DNA of 64,000 nt from Gerris lacustris (Eukaryota; Arthropoda; Insecta; Hemiptera; Gerridae). Both the position numbers and the translations under genes were made by a program. Every line of letters begins with the position of its first letter. Positions within the stretch are counted from its first letter, which is position 1. Below the pieces are notes generated by a model. The model saw nothing but the letters and a program-made list of their open reading frames with translations. It had not been told where the DNA came from and searched no databases. Location: contig OX578285.1 of the NCBI GenBank assembly GCA_951217055.1, positions 64,758,332 through 64,822,331 of the forward strand, given 5' to 3'. Shown one piece after another: positions 46,983 through 58,701 of this stretch.

Positions 46983-47528
46983 TTAATATTGAAGCAGAGG
47001 CAATTTTGGGGGTTCATATATTGGGCATTGTAAAAAAAAATATGGCCTATTTTCTTGCTCCCCAAGATTGCAAATCGGGCAAATTTCATTTGTTTTTATT
47101 TTGCGGAGGATCCCTCTGATTGTTAATTTAATACTGTCGAAACCTGCTGATCTAACCTGTGCAAGGGTAGGTTGTACTGAAAAAGGTAGAAATAATGGCG
47201 TGTTTAAGTTAAGATAGTTGGGGCTATTGCAGCTCAATAATATTGGGTATAAACTGGAGTAAGATGAGGTTTGTATTTTGTCCAAGTCTTGCTGTCTTAG
47301 TTTTAATCTGCATGCTGTCTGTGTGTTTTGTATAAATGTCGAAGAGAACGGTGCTGTCAGTACTAAGTTAGGGTCCACGTCTACTTTGGCTAGCAACTGT
47401 TTTACTTGAGAAACCCAGTTCCAGTTATATTTTATTGTATTACCTTGAACCGAAAAGTATATTAGACGATTAAAACACTGCATCACCAAACTATCGTCCT
47501 CCGAGGATTTTAATTGAGACATGTTCAA
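46983..47528 (-). pseudogene. LINE C-terminal region with zinc knuckle
   Basis: The minus-strand frame ends in 'CPICNLGEQENRPYFFLQC', a C-x2-C ... C knuckle typical after the RT of many LINEs, with the His position altered. It continues the LINE at 47.5-50.1 kb. A (CAA)n-like tail lies just beyond at 46960-46980. Confidence 0.7.
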
Positions 47529-48660
47529 CGTCGAACTCTAGTCTCACAATGTAATGGGGTATTGACGTATAATGAAAAATAATTTTTAAAAAAGTAATTC
47601 TGTAGAGCTTCTAATTGCTTAAGATATCGAAGAGTCCATATCGGAGAGGCATACAAGAGAGTTTCAAGCACGGTTGCGTTATATACTTGCTTGACAGCGT
47701 CAAAGGAGCGGTTGGATGCTTTAGAAAGAGTTTCATTAACTGCACCAGAAATCGCTCTGCAGCGTGCTACTGCATACATAGTATGTTCTTCAAATATTCC
47801 TCTTTTGGTAAAATTGACTCCCAAGTAATTAAAACTAGGCACTTCCTCGAGAATTTGATTATTATAATAGCACTTAGGGCGATTTTGGGACAGATTGCCC
47901 TTTGATACTACTATCAACTATCATAACTTTAGTTTTATTTATATTCACTGTCAAACCGTGGTGTCGACAGTATTCATCGAACATTTTCCTAGCTGAATTT
48001 AGCTGGATTACCGAGTCTGACATTATAGTGAGATCATCTGCGTAGGCTAACAGACTAATGGTTGTTTACCGTTGATGCTCACACCCTCGAACCCTCTTGC
48101 TTGAAAGAACGTGTCGATGTCGCTTATGAAAAGGTTGAACAAAAGATGTGATAATATTTCACCTTGAAGCACGCCTTTTAATAAAGATATTTCGTTCGAT
48201 TTTTCGTTTTTATAAAGAATTTTGGTTTTAGCTTGATTGTATAAACTAATTAATACCCGTAGAAATTTTAAACTCAAATTTACTCCCTCTAATTTGTTTC
48301 TTAGTAGATGATGATCAAGGCTATCGAAGGCTCTTTTAAAGTCAACAAAAGCGACAAATAGTTCTCTTTTTGGTAGTCTGATATGATTTTGTATCAATGA
48401 ATTTAATATGAAGATGTTATCGCAACAGAATTTATTCTTAACTTATGTTTTTCTGACCAAAGTCGGATCCGGTTATTGAGGATCGAAGTGAATATTTTTG
48501 CAATACAGTTAATGACTGCTATTCCTCTGTAGTTATTTAAGTCAGTTTTTCTCCCTTCTCGTTTAATATTACAGTACAGACCTGGGATCAATCACTAGGA
48601 GTACTTTCCAGTTTTAGGATTTTGTCATAAAATAAGTTAAGGTATTGTAGCCATTCTTGG
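47525..48660 (-). pseudogene. LINE reverse transcriptase, broken
   Basis: On the minus strand, RT pieces appear in order in different frames. They are 'DLNNYRGIAVINCIAKIF' (48403-48591), motif A 'FVAFVDFKRAFDSLD', 'LKGVLQGEILSHLLFNLFISDI' (48047-48397), a 'YADDL' region near 48030, and 'FNYLGVNFTKRGIF' (47525-47917). Each is separated by a frameshift or stop. The family was a non-LTR retrotransposon, but the clade is not clear from what remains (not R1; perhaps the CR1/Jockey group). Confidence 0.85.
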
Positions 48661-49149
48661 GGGAGAAATTTATAAAAATCGTAGCTAATAGAGTCAGGAC
48701 CGGGAGCTGTTCCGCTCTTACATGCATTGATAGCCAGAGTGTCATATCTTTATTTGTAATGGGTGTGTCGAGGTCAGTGTCAGTCAACTCTGTAATGTTA
48801 TTGCGGTCAGTTTCTGTTTTTTATCAGTAGCAGAGTACAGTTGTGAGTAAAAGTCTTCCCATTCATATTATCTTATCGAGCCGCCTTTGTTTGGTTTGGT
48901 TTGTTTATTGTTTTCCAGAATTTCTTGTTATCTTTAATATTTGAGAGTTTATTTATTATTTCTAATTTGTAAGATTTTTTTTTAATCGGAATGTTTTTCT
49001 ATATTCATTGATACATTTTTTAACTTGTGATTTAAACGGTTCTTGAAAACAAGCTTTTTTACATATTCTAGCCGCCCTTCTTGCAGTTTTTTTTAGAGAG
49101 TTACACTCATTGTCAAACCACAGCTTGTTGGTTTTTCTAGGTGTTTTTC

Positions 49150-50140
49150 CCAGGGTACTGTGTTTGATTTCAATATGATTTTTATACCCAGATCATCGGC
49201 TACATTTTTTTATGGTATTTATAAGAACTATTTATAGTGTTTAAGGGCGCGGATTGCATTTTTACCATCAGATCTTCTGAAAAAGCTTCTTTCTTACTAG
49301 TTGCGTACTGTGAACGTAGATTTACATCCCAATTATATTCATCGATTTTCACTAGGAACCTATTTTGGTACAAAGGCGAGTCAAAAAAAACTTTTTTCAA
49401 GGATGAGCGTGAGAGGAAAGTGGTCCGATAATTCTTAATATTCTAATATTTTCATATCTATCATTTCGGACAAGCCAGGTAGTCAACACCATACGATATC
49501 TACAGTACTCTGTCCATTCCAATTCATTCAGGTGTAGCAGCCCGATCGGAAAATGACTTTCCGTTCAGTACTACAAAGCCGTAACCTTCAAGGAGTTCAC
49601 ACATTTCCCTCCCGCGCTTATTCATGTTCTTGTTTTACTTAAATTTGCTATGTTATTGCAATCAGGGATCTCGTGGTTTAAACCTCCAACTCTCATATTG
49701 AAGTCCCCTCCTAAAATAAATATCTCGTCTTCCTCATTCCTAATTATATTAGATAAACTAGTGCTTAATATATCGTTTTCGTGTTCCATATCTAAACCCG
49801 GTTTAAAATAGGCATTCCCAAGAATAATGTTTAAGCTTCCATATTGTAGTTTGACAAATATCCAATATTGATTTTTCTCTATAACATATATTTTTATATT
49901 AGGATTAAATAGAACAAGTCCTCCGCTGGAGCGGACTCTGCTCTTCTCCTTAGTTGCTGGTGTTGAGACGACCTGATAGTTGGACCTCTGTCAGGTGTCC
50001 AGTGCCTTCACTTCATTTGTCCTCCACGTCTCACTTAGACACATCACACTGAGTAAATTCCTCACAGTTCTCCAAAAAGTTCTCATAGCCTCGACAGTTC
50101 CAAAATAATATAGTAAAACGATGCCTCCTTCCTTTGACAT
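49150..50140 (-). pseudogene. LINE endonuclease, broken
   Basis: Reading the minus strand from about 50100: 'MCLSETWRTNEV', 'SGGLVLFNPNIKIYVIEKNQYW', 'ILGNAYFKPG' and 'IFILGGDFNMRVGGLNHE', then 'CELLEGYGFVVLNG'. These are EEP endonuclease motifs, with frameshifts between them. This is the upstream part of the LINE whose RT lies at 47.5-48.6 kb, in the right order and strand. Confidence 0.8.
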
Positions 50141-50216
50141 CTTTGTAGTTTTGGTTTTTGTTACCTATTACTAGATCATTACTATCCTTCTTCGTTTTTT
50201 TTGGCTTTTGTTGTTG

Positions 50217-50790
50217 TCATTTCTTATTAGCTATTTTTCTTTCAAAATTGTGTAAGATAAGGCATGCATCTAGGCCAGTTATAGAGTTAAATTTTTCAAT
50301 GCCACGCTTGTTTCTGTAAACTATGCCATCTAAAGTTTCCGTCATCGAGAATCTATTTCCTTCTAGTAAGAGATAATCCGTATTTATTTTTACTCTGCAG
50401 TTAGTGTTGTGCTTAATCTCTTTTTGTAATGCCAAGAGTCTTCCGCTCTTTTTCTACTAATGTCGAAAAATCGCGTTGAACGCTGTAATTTGTCCGATGC
50501 AATGGAAGTTTGCAGTTCTAAGCTGTGAAATTTCTTCTTTTAAATGCTTGTTTTGTTTAACGACGTCCGCTATAATTTGTTTATCTGGTCTAAGTCTTCT
50601 TTTGAGGCTAGTGGTTTATTTTATCTAATAACGCTTTAAAAGCTGAGAGATCAATGATTGGTTTTTTCTTAGGCGGATGGTTGGGACAGGTGTTTTGAGG
50701 GGGACTAACTTCTGATCTCACTCGTTTCGACGATTCTGTTATTAACTCCTTAACCAGCGGCTTCATTAAACGCAAAAAATAAATAAACAA
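50217..50790 (-). pseudogene. Possible ORF1 remnant of the same LINE
   Basis: Two short minus-strand frames (50608-50790 and 50217-50435) lie directly upstream of the endonuclease. They encode basic, lysine-rich sequence ('KRVRSEVSPPQNTCPNHPPKKKP'). Position and composition suit a LINE ORF1, but there is no recognised domain. Confidence 0.35.
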
Positions 50791-50799
50791 TATCGTTTA

Positions 50800-51280
50800 T
50801 TAATAGCGATATAGTGGAAAAGAGCGTTCGGGGCGGATCAATGCAAATTAGAATACAGAGTATCGATGATTTGATTACCTAATATCGATACAGTGGCGGC
50901 TACGTCAGTGGCCGAAACAATGCTGCACTCGTAGGTAGTGTCGTCTATCGGAAGCCCGTTCAAGGACAAGTTGAAGCCTGGTCTTACAATAAAGCTAATG
51001 GCTGTTTTTCACAATTTTTACTATATCTTTGACTTATTATTTTTGAAGTTAAACTTACTGTTCATGCAGATACGACAATCAAAATCGAAGAAACTTGAGA
51101 TAATATCCACTTCTGCACAGTTACACAACAGAAAACCAGCTATAGCAACACACAGAAAACTGGAAAAATAACGGAGCACGATACGAACACAGCAAGGCCA
51201 ATATGGCTACCCCCGATCGGCGACTTTTTTTTTCTCGCTGAGTAACAGACTTTTCTCGAGGATATGCATTTCAATAACAG
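50800..51280. other. No gene recognised
   Basis: Spacer between the decayed LINE and a MITE. The frame at 50938-51171 has no recognisable motif. Confidence 0.5.
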
Positions 51281-51283
51281 TAA

Positions 51284-51602
51284 AAGCTCAAGTACACGGG
51301 GCGAGTTTACAAGCTACAAGCCAGCGAGTCGGAGAGTGCGCTAGTTGTTGAGCCACACGAAACATTCCACTCGCTCAGGAGCCAAGTAGCTGGCGTGTAG
51401 AAGCCTTGTGGTGCTGTGACATTTTCCTGTTTGTGTTGTGAAAAGCTGGCGAGTGGCGTGTAAAGTCGCCGGTAGAGTCAACTTTTCCAGAGCTTTTTTA
51501 GTAGCAGCTAATGGAGCGAGTGCAGTAGACTGGGCTAGTTTACGAGCTGCTTGTAAAAAAGCTGGCTTGTATCTTGTAAACTCGACCCGTATACTTGAGC
51601 CT
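51284..51602. mobile_element. Harbinger-like MITE, 319 bp
   Basis: Inverted ends of about 30-45 bp (GCTCAAGTACACGGGGCGAG at left; right reads GCTCAAGTATACGGGTCGAG on the minus strand) with TAA on both sides (51281-51283 and 51603-51605). A 3-bp TAA duplication is typical of PIF/Harbinger. Confidence 0.65.
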
Positions 51603-51619
51603 TAACTATTCGTCTAGGT

Positions 51620-51957
51620 CAGTGATTCTCAACCTGTGGTCCGCGGACCACATCGATGGTGTTTAGCCGAAAGGGCCAATCTGCATTTTGTATTTGAATT
51701 CTACAACTTAAAAAGCTATAATGAAAAATTGATATTTGAATGCCTTATTTATATTTTTATTCATTTAAAATATACTTGGATAACTAATTAATAAGTCAAA
51801 ATAACCAAATTTATTTTATTCATTATAAATAAAAATACAAACGTGATATGAGTTGCAGATTGGCCCTTGTGGATTTTTTCAGATTGGCCCTTTTGGCGCA
51901 ACACCATCGACATGTGGTCCGCGGAACTGTTCCAAGTGGTTTCGCGGAAAGAGTGAG
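51620..51957. mobile_element. hAT-like MITE or hAT end
   Basis: Starts CAGTGATTCTCAACC, a hAT-type terminus, followed by GGTCCGCGGACCACATCGA. An inverted match lies at about 51880-51930 (ACACCATCGACATGTGGTCC). The right terminus is degraded (GAGTGAGAAAACAC) and I find no clear 8-bp duplication. It may instead be the left end of the element that supplied the transposase relic at 52.1 kb. Confidence 0.55.
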
Positions 51958-52104
51958 AAAACACCCAAAAAACAAATTAATTAAATGCATCGAGTCAAAT
52001 ATCTACTGCCAATAGAATTAAATTTCGAATAAAATAAGACAGGGCCAGTCTGCATCGTAATAAGGCATCACAGAGTATCGGAAATCAAGAGGCGGTGTAC
52101 AGTA

Positions 52105-52368
52105 CAGGGCATTCTTTTCTACATTGCAGCTGATATTAATCTTAATCTAGTAAAATTTCACTATAAAAATATATCCGAATTTTGGGTACCACTACTTCAT
52201 GAATATCCTCAATTGAGTGTAAAAGCAATGAAATTGACCCTGCCCTTCTACTCGACATATTTATGTGATGCTTCTTTATCTACCCTCAGTCTTATCAAGA
52301 ATAAGCAAAGAAACAGATTATCCCATTTGGATGCTCCAATGAGAATGGATGGCATTGACTACTTTTAA
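52105..52368 (+). pseudogene. hAT transposase C-terminal relic
   Basis: The plus strand encodes 'FWVPLLHEYPQLSVKAMK', 'LPFYSTYLCDASLSTL' and 'IKNKQRNRL' before a stop at 52366. This matches the hAT C-terminal dimerisation region, where FW...EYP...LPF-STYLCE-FS...IK-K-RNRL is the usual pattern. The normal Glu after STYLC is Asp. Upstream coding is lost. Confidence 0.8.
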
Positions 52369-53219
52369 GCCAATATTAAGAATTTGTGCAATGGCATGCC
52401 GCATGCCGGATCAAGGTTGCAATTGTTATATAATTTTTCATTTTTTTAAATGACATAATAGTCATAACTTTTAAGAACTTGAAACACAACCCAAGTTATA
52501 AATTATTGACCTAGCGTAGCGAGGTCTCCGTTTTAACTCGACCGTTTGGCATTTCGTCTGTGTGTCTGTCTCTCTCTTAATTTTTGTAAATCGACTGTCT
52601 TTGCGAGGGAGGCCGCAGGCCGACCGAGCTGTGATGTGGGGCGGGGGGACGCAACTTCATTGCCCGTCGAATGGGGGAGGGGGGGGGGGGGGGTAAAAAT
52701 TTACTTTATTTTAAGGCGCCACGGCAAAAAACAAAAAAATAATTATACCCCGACTCTTGATTATCGGAAAAATGTTGAGTTGGTAATGTCAAAATCGGTT
52801 AGGAACCTTAAAAATCGCTTGACCAAACATGGGGTCTGGGCAGTTTTAAACAACTCCTTAAGGGTGAAAATCGGCCTTAAAGGGCGAAATAGGGTGTTTT
52901 TTGGATTTTTGTACTGATGGGTGTGTTTGTCGTAGAGACATGCAGTTTTCTGGGAATTGTTAACGTTATAGAGTATTTTTAAGGAAAAATTCTATCTGCC
53001 GGGAAATATTCCGGGAAATGGGTTTATTTCCAATGGGAAATCGTCTACGGTCAAAATGGGCATTTTTTTAACACGTTTTTTCGTATAACTTTTGAAATAA
53101 TTGAAAAATTTAATTTTTTTTTAAAGGTTTTTGTAGATCCCGCAGAGGTCCATAACCGGTAACGAGAACTTTTTTTTTACGTGCACCCCCGCTTAGGGGC
53201 GACATCGGGAAATTTGTTT

Positions 53220-55330
53220 TTCGCCGATCAGAAAACAGGAGATATTTGGTATGGGTTGTTGTATATCGTTGGAAAGCCCTTGAGAAGAGTACAAAAGTGA
53301 TGCAAAAACATTTTAAACATTTTCACGTTTCAGGCCCTTTAAAGCGAAAAAACACTTTTTACCACTTTTTTTCAAACGGTTTTCTACATGGTTCACGTAT
53401 CTCCTCCTAGGCCATTTATACGACGCTATTGGGCTTTTGAGCCTTAAAAGCCTATGAAATGCTGCTCCTGGCGTTTTACTTTTAAACTCGATGGTACTTT
53501 TACTTTTTGAGATATGGTATCTTAAATTCAGAGGTATAAGATGGTACTTTGGAGGTACGTACAGAGAAAACAAAAGTACTCTTCTACTCTGATTCGTATG
53601 CTCTAAAAATGTGTTTTTCAAGGGGTAAGTGCAATCCCCTTTTTTTAGTACCTTCGAGGGGGGGAAGTCGAGTACCTCGGCGAAATACTCACGAATAACG
53701 TGTTTTTCCGAAATTTCGAATTTGACCTTCTGTACCGTTCGCAATTTTAATCGGACAGGGTTCAAAAGGGTACCGGACTTTAGGTCATATTGTCCTCTTT
53801 AAGAATCCGGTTTGTTATCATATTTCTGATTCCTACTTCGGGAGCTACGTCTATGTGAAGGACGTCCTCCTTGGGTATCCGCAACCAGAACGGGATGTTG
53901 AACCGATTTGATAGAGGTATCGTTGGAAAGGCCACTTAAAATGTACCAAATTTGTGCAAAAATATTTTTGAAAAAATGTACTAGGTTGGTACTTTAGTAC
54001 CCTTTTGTACTTTTAGAGTGCCGTGTAGGGGGTAGGTTACCCCACTCTGGGGCTAATAGCGTCGAGGGATTTATCAGCTCGAAAATTCCCTTCGGTCAAA
54101 AGTTGCGCCAAATAACACTTAAACGCACTGTACCCTTTTCGTACCTCTACCATTGCGGGTTAGGGTACAGAGGTACTTTTAATACCACGGTAGTTGTAGG
54201 GTGCACTGTAAAAATAAAAAAATAAAAAACAGCTGCTTTTTACTCAAAAGTGTGTGGGTTTTATTGCCTTTGTACCCATTTTATTGAAATTTATTTTTTA
54301 TTTCTACTTATTTTTGTACTAATTGTACCGGTTTGAAAAAATCGGCCGAAAAACGCTACTTTTTAGCCTTTGTACTGTACCGTATATGAATTTCATAGGA
54401 TCGGGCTAAAACTCATATGGTATTTAGTACTTTATAGTAGTAAAGTGTACATGAAAGGAAAACATTAAATTTATTAACATGCCAGGTACATGAGGGGTAC
54501 AAAGTTGTGTACCTCTGTTTAAGAAAAGGTAAAAATAGTAGCTGGCCGGCAGTGTTTGATATCGTTGGAAAGCCCTTAAAACGTACTTTAAAAAAATACA
54601 AATGTTTATCGAAAAAAGTCACGTTTCAGACCCTTTTGAACGATAAATAGTTTTTCGGGCTCTCAAAAAGTGCGAGGTGAGTCCACTGTTGACCACTTTG
54701 CTCTTAAGATTATTCTGTGACAAGATTGTCCTTTTAGAACCTAATACAGTATAATATAGTACAACCCAAGATGTACATTTAATTTAAGTACCTTTAGTAC
54801 TTTTGGTACAAAACGTACTTAAAGACTGGGAACTGTGAAGATTACATTTTTAAATTAAATGTGTTTTGTAAAGGTATCTTTATGTAGGCATTTAGTAGGC
54901 GTATTAAGGCCTTATAATGCGGTTGTACTGAAAAAAATTATTTATGTACTTAAAAGGGTACTTTTGTTACCGGTTTGTCGAAATACGCAAAAATACTCAA
55001 CTTTTTATTTGTTTTACTGTACCGTTTTTGCTTTTCATAGGATCGGGCTGAAACTCATACATGGTACTTACAACTTTATAGAAGTAAAGTTTGCGCTAAA
55101 GAAGAACCTTAAATTTATTACTGTACCCTGTCCATTAGGGGTACATAGTGTTGTACCTCTGTTTTAGAAATGGTAAAAATAGTAGCTGACCGGTCGTTTT
55201 TGGTATCGTTGGAAAGCACTTTAAGAGTACTCTAAAGTTGTATACAAAATATTTTGTACTTTTTCACGTTTCAGGTCTTTTTTGTTGAAATAACATTTTT
55301 TGCGGATAAATTTTTGTAATTTCTTTTTAA
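53220..55330 (+). repeat. Degenerate internal repeats with TATCGTTGGAAAGC
   Basis: Four diverged blocks (near 53265, 53930, 54570 and 55205) share (T)ATCGTTGGAAAG(C/G) followed after 40-80 bp, in three of them, by TCACGTTTCAG. Spacing is about 640 bp, so an old tandem duplication of roughly 0.64 kb is likely. Confidence 0.6.
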
Positions 55331-55890
55331 CCTAAGCTCAAAACCCGATTTGTTATTTTAACGAGCGAGGTCTACTGTTCACAGAACTACTAGTTATTAA
55401 GTATAAGTCCTAAATTATTTCATAATTTTAGGACTAGCCGTTATAGGGTGAAACGGAGGGGGGATTTTTTTGGGTGAAATGTTGGCACTATAAACGCAAT
55501 ATTGGCGGTAAAAAGCACAGTAGTCATAAAAAGTCATTCGCACACCTACTAGAAGAGTGTTACAACTCTACTAAAAAAAGTTAGTTTTGGGAAAATTGAG
55601 TTTTAAGATTTTTTAATTTTCAACATCACATTTTGATATGAAATAATTTTTTTTTATAATTTAGCACCGAATGTCAAATTTACTAAACCATTTGGATTAT
55701 TTTATGTTTTTTTGTTTTTAAATTTTAAATTAATTAGTTTTTAAATTTTCAAGAAATATTACACTCTTCGAGGGAATTACTAGTAGTTCTGTGAACAGTA
55801 GACCTCGCTCGTTAAAATAACAATATGGCTTTTGAGCTTAGGTTAAAAAAAATTACAAAAATTTAACCGAAAAAAAATGTTATTTCAACA
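55285..55890. repeat. Nested inverted repeat inside the long-TIR element
   Basis: Arms at about 55285-55400 and 55775-55890 are inverted copies (GCGAGGTCTACTGTTCACAG; AACCTAAGCTCAAAA) with few differences. The core GCGAGGTCT recalls the outer TIR's GCGAGGTCTCCG, so it may be a nested relative. Confidence 0.8.
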
Positions 55891-56452
55891 AAAAATGTTA
55901 TTTTTAAGGTTCCTAACCGATTTTTACATTACCAACTCAAAATTTTTCCGAAAATCAAGAGTCGGGGTATAATTATTTTTTTGTTTTTTGCCGTGGCGCC
56001 TTAAAATAAAGAAAATTTTTACCCCTCCTCCCCCATTCGACGGGCAATGAAGTGGCGTCCCCCCGCCCCACATCACAGCTCGGTCGGCCTGCGGCCTCCC
56101 TCGCAAAGACAGTGGATTTACAAAAATTAAGAGAGAGACAGACACACAGACGAAATGCCAAACGGTCGAGTTAAAACGGAGACCTCGCTACGCTCGGTCA
56201 ATAAAAGTATTGAAGTAAATGTTGCATGCAACATATGCAGTATCTTAATATAAAGTTAATAGATAAAACTTATACTAACTAGTGATGCGGTGCATAAAGA
56301 ACTCGCGTAGAATGGTGCTTTTATATCAGCCATACTATGCTCTAAATAATGATATCAGAATAATATATCAGTAAAACCTGACATTCTTATTCAACGTGAA
56401 ACGAGCATTAAAATTATTTTGTCCATTATCTTGATTTAATAATATTAACGCA

Positions 56453-57330
56453 GGCTCGCTACGCTCGCCTCTTTATTCAGAATTTGTAGTAAATATTTAT
56501 TAAATCTAAGTTATTGTAGGCTCGCTACGCTCGCCTGTTTATACAGTAAATATAGAAATTATTTAATGAAATTAAAGAAGGCTCGCTACGCTCGCCTGTT
56601 TGATTCAGAATTTGTAGTAAATATTTATTAAATAAATTTATTGCAGGCTCGCTGCGCTCGCCTGTTGATTCAGAATTTAAAGTAAATATTTATTAAATAT
56701 AAGTTATTGTAGGCTCGCTACGCTCGCCTGTTTATACATTAAATATAGTAATTATTTAATGAAATTAAAGAAGGCTCGCTACGCTCGCCTGTTTGATTCA
56801 AAATTTGTAGTAAATATTTATTAAATAAATTTATTGCAGGCTCGCTGCGCTCGCCTGTTGATTCAGAATTTGAAGTAAATATTTATTAAATATAAGTTAT
56901 TGTAGGCTCGCTACGCTCGCCTGTTTATACAGTAAATATAGTAATTATTTAATGAAATTAAAGAAGGCTCGCTACGCTCGCCTGTTTGATTCAGGATTTG
57001 TAGTAAATATTTATTAAATAAATTTATTGCAGGCTCGCTGCGCTCGCCTGTTGATTCAGAATTTGAAGTAAATATTTATTAAATATAAGTTATTGTAGGC
57101 TCGCTACGCTTGCCTGTTTATACAGTAAATATTGTAATTACTTAATGAAATTAAAGAAGGCTCGCTACGCTCGCCTGTTTGATTCAGAATTTGAAGTAGA
57201 TATTTATTAAATAAAGTTATTGTAGGCTCGCTACGCTCGCCTATTTATACAGTATTTGAAGTAAATATTAATTAAATATAAGTTATTGTAGGCTCGCTAC
57301 GCTCGCCTGTTTATACAGTAAATATAGTAA
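56453..57330 (+). repeat. 61-66 bp minisatellite with GGCTCGCTACGCTCGCC
   Basis: Fourteen copies of GGCTCGCT(A/G)CGCTCGCC are spaced about 61-67 bp apart (56453, 56519, 56580, 56646, 56712, 56773, 56839, 56904, 56966, 57032, 57098, 57159, 57224, 57291). Spacers of three types alternate, so the higher-order unit is a trimer of about 193 bp repeated three times. The conserved core is close to palindromic. Confidence 0.92.
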
Positions 57331-57394
57331 TTATTTAATCAAATTAACCTTTACTTTTACTTATAACATGCAATGCAGATTCCTTTTTTTTAAT

Positions 57395-57960
57395 AGTCCG
57401 CCACATTGAAAATATTCTGTGTGAAATTTTAATTAGTTAGATATTCCTTTCCTATACTTCAAGGCCTTTTAATTGATGTATAACATGTCATACTGACTAA
57501 AAACTTTTTGTTTAGTCATCCACCATATTGGCCGCCATCTTGAAAATATGAAGTGTGAAATTTTATTAGTTACACATTCTTTTCCTTCTCTTAAAGACCT
57601 TTAAAACGATGTATAACACATTATTCTGACTGAAACTTTTTATTTTAGTCGTCCGCCATTTTGGCCGCCATCTTGAAAATATGAAGTGTGAAATTTTATT
57701 AGTTACACATTCTTTTCCTTCTCTTAAAGACCTTTAAAACGATGTATAACACATTATTCTGACTGAAACTTTTTATTTTAGTCGTCCGCCATTTTGGCCG
57801 CCATCTTGAAAATATGAAGTGTAAAATTTTATTAGTTACATATTCTTTTCCTTCTCTTAAAGACCTTCAAAACGATGTATAACACATTATGCTGGCTAAA
57901 ACTATTTTTTTTAGTCGTCCGCCATATTGGCCGCCATCTTGGAAATGTTTAGTGTGGAAT
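57395..57960 (+). repeat. 131-bp tandem repeat with CCGCCAT blocks
   Basis: About five units. The block TTGGCCGCCATCTTG recurs at 131-bp steps near 57530, 57661, 57792 and 57923. The first unit (near 57397) is more diverged and the central units are near-identical. Confidence 0.9.
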
Positions 57961-58140
57961 TTCCAAAAACTATACAGTTCTCACAAATGCTGAGATGCAT
58001 CTATGTGCCAAATTTCGTTGAAATTGATCAATGTTTACGCCAGTTATCGTTGGACAAACAAACAAACACACAAACACACAAACTTTTCAAATCCCAAGTC
58101 TCTGAAATGAAGAACTCACTACGCTCGTTCAACAAAACAT
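57961..58140 (+). repeat. Repeat tail with (ACAAACAC)n
   Basis: This ends the 56.4-58.1 kb repeat cluster with a short CAAACACA tract and CACTACGCTCGTTCAAC, which again has the CTACGCTCG core. It may be the terminus of a non-autonomous element that carries the two minisatellites inside. Confidence 0.4.
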
Positions 58141-58221
58141 AAAGTTGTTGATTTTTGTTTATATAAAATATAAAGTAATAAAAATAGTTAAATAGCATAG
58201 CCAGCAGAACACCCTTTTTAA

Positions 58222-58400
58222 CCCTTTCGTCCTTAACAACGTAAATTTACGTTTCGAATAATCCTTCAAAATGGCCTAACAATGTAAATTTACGTTTTTA
58301 AGTTTTTCTTGTTTGGAGGCACAGTACTGCTCACGTAAATTTACGTAGTGTACCTAGCGCTTTCTGTTGACTATCTGGGGTACTACGAACATTCTCTGAA
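58222..58400 (+). mobile_element. piggyBac-like left end, partial
   Basis: TTAA at 58218-58221 is followed by CCCTTTCGTCC. Two near-identical palindromes and one exact ACGTAAATTTACGT follow within 115 bp (near 58239, 58280 and 58337). A TTAA target and CCC start fit piggyBac-type elements. No matching right end is visible before 58.7 kb. Confidence 0.45.
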
Positions 58401-58701
58401 GAGCCCAGTAGATAGAACGGGGGTTGAGGGAAGAACAGAAAGATGAAGCAAGATTTCGTCATGTAGAGATCGTAGACCCCTGTTATGACCCCTGACCTCC
58501 AGTCTTAGGCGTTTTTCCCCTTTTTATAATCCCTTAGCCAAAACGAACCCTTTTCTACCTGCTTTACAATAATTTAATGTACACTCTACCAGCATTAATA
58601 AATCTTATTTTTTTTAACAATTACGTAATCCACCTATCCTAGACAGAAATGATTATGTATATTATATTCATTTAGCAACAATAATTGCTAAATGAATCAC
58701 T

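Larger units (their letters stand above)
52506..56201. mobile_element. Long-TIR element, 3.7 kb, non-coding
   Basis: Inverted arms of about 300 bp (52506-52813 and 55903-56201) start TTGACC(G)AGCGTAGCGAGG, with TA on both sides (52504-52505 and 56202-56203). The arms include GGCGGGGGGACG, GCCGACCGAGCTGTGATG and an acceptor-like G-run. The interior holds repeated TATCGTTGGAAAGC blocks, an exceptional density of GTAC, and a second nested inverted repeat. No transposase frame was recognised; the frames at 53313-53765 and 54859-55167 lack motifs. Confidence 0.75.

Noticed and set aside
53313..53765. 150-codon minus-strand frame
   Set aside because: It lies in the GTAC-rich interior of a long-TIR element, has no recognisable motif, and has a composition like the surrounding non-coding repeats.
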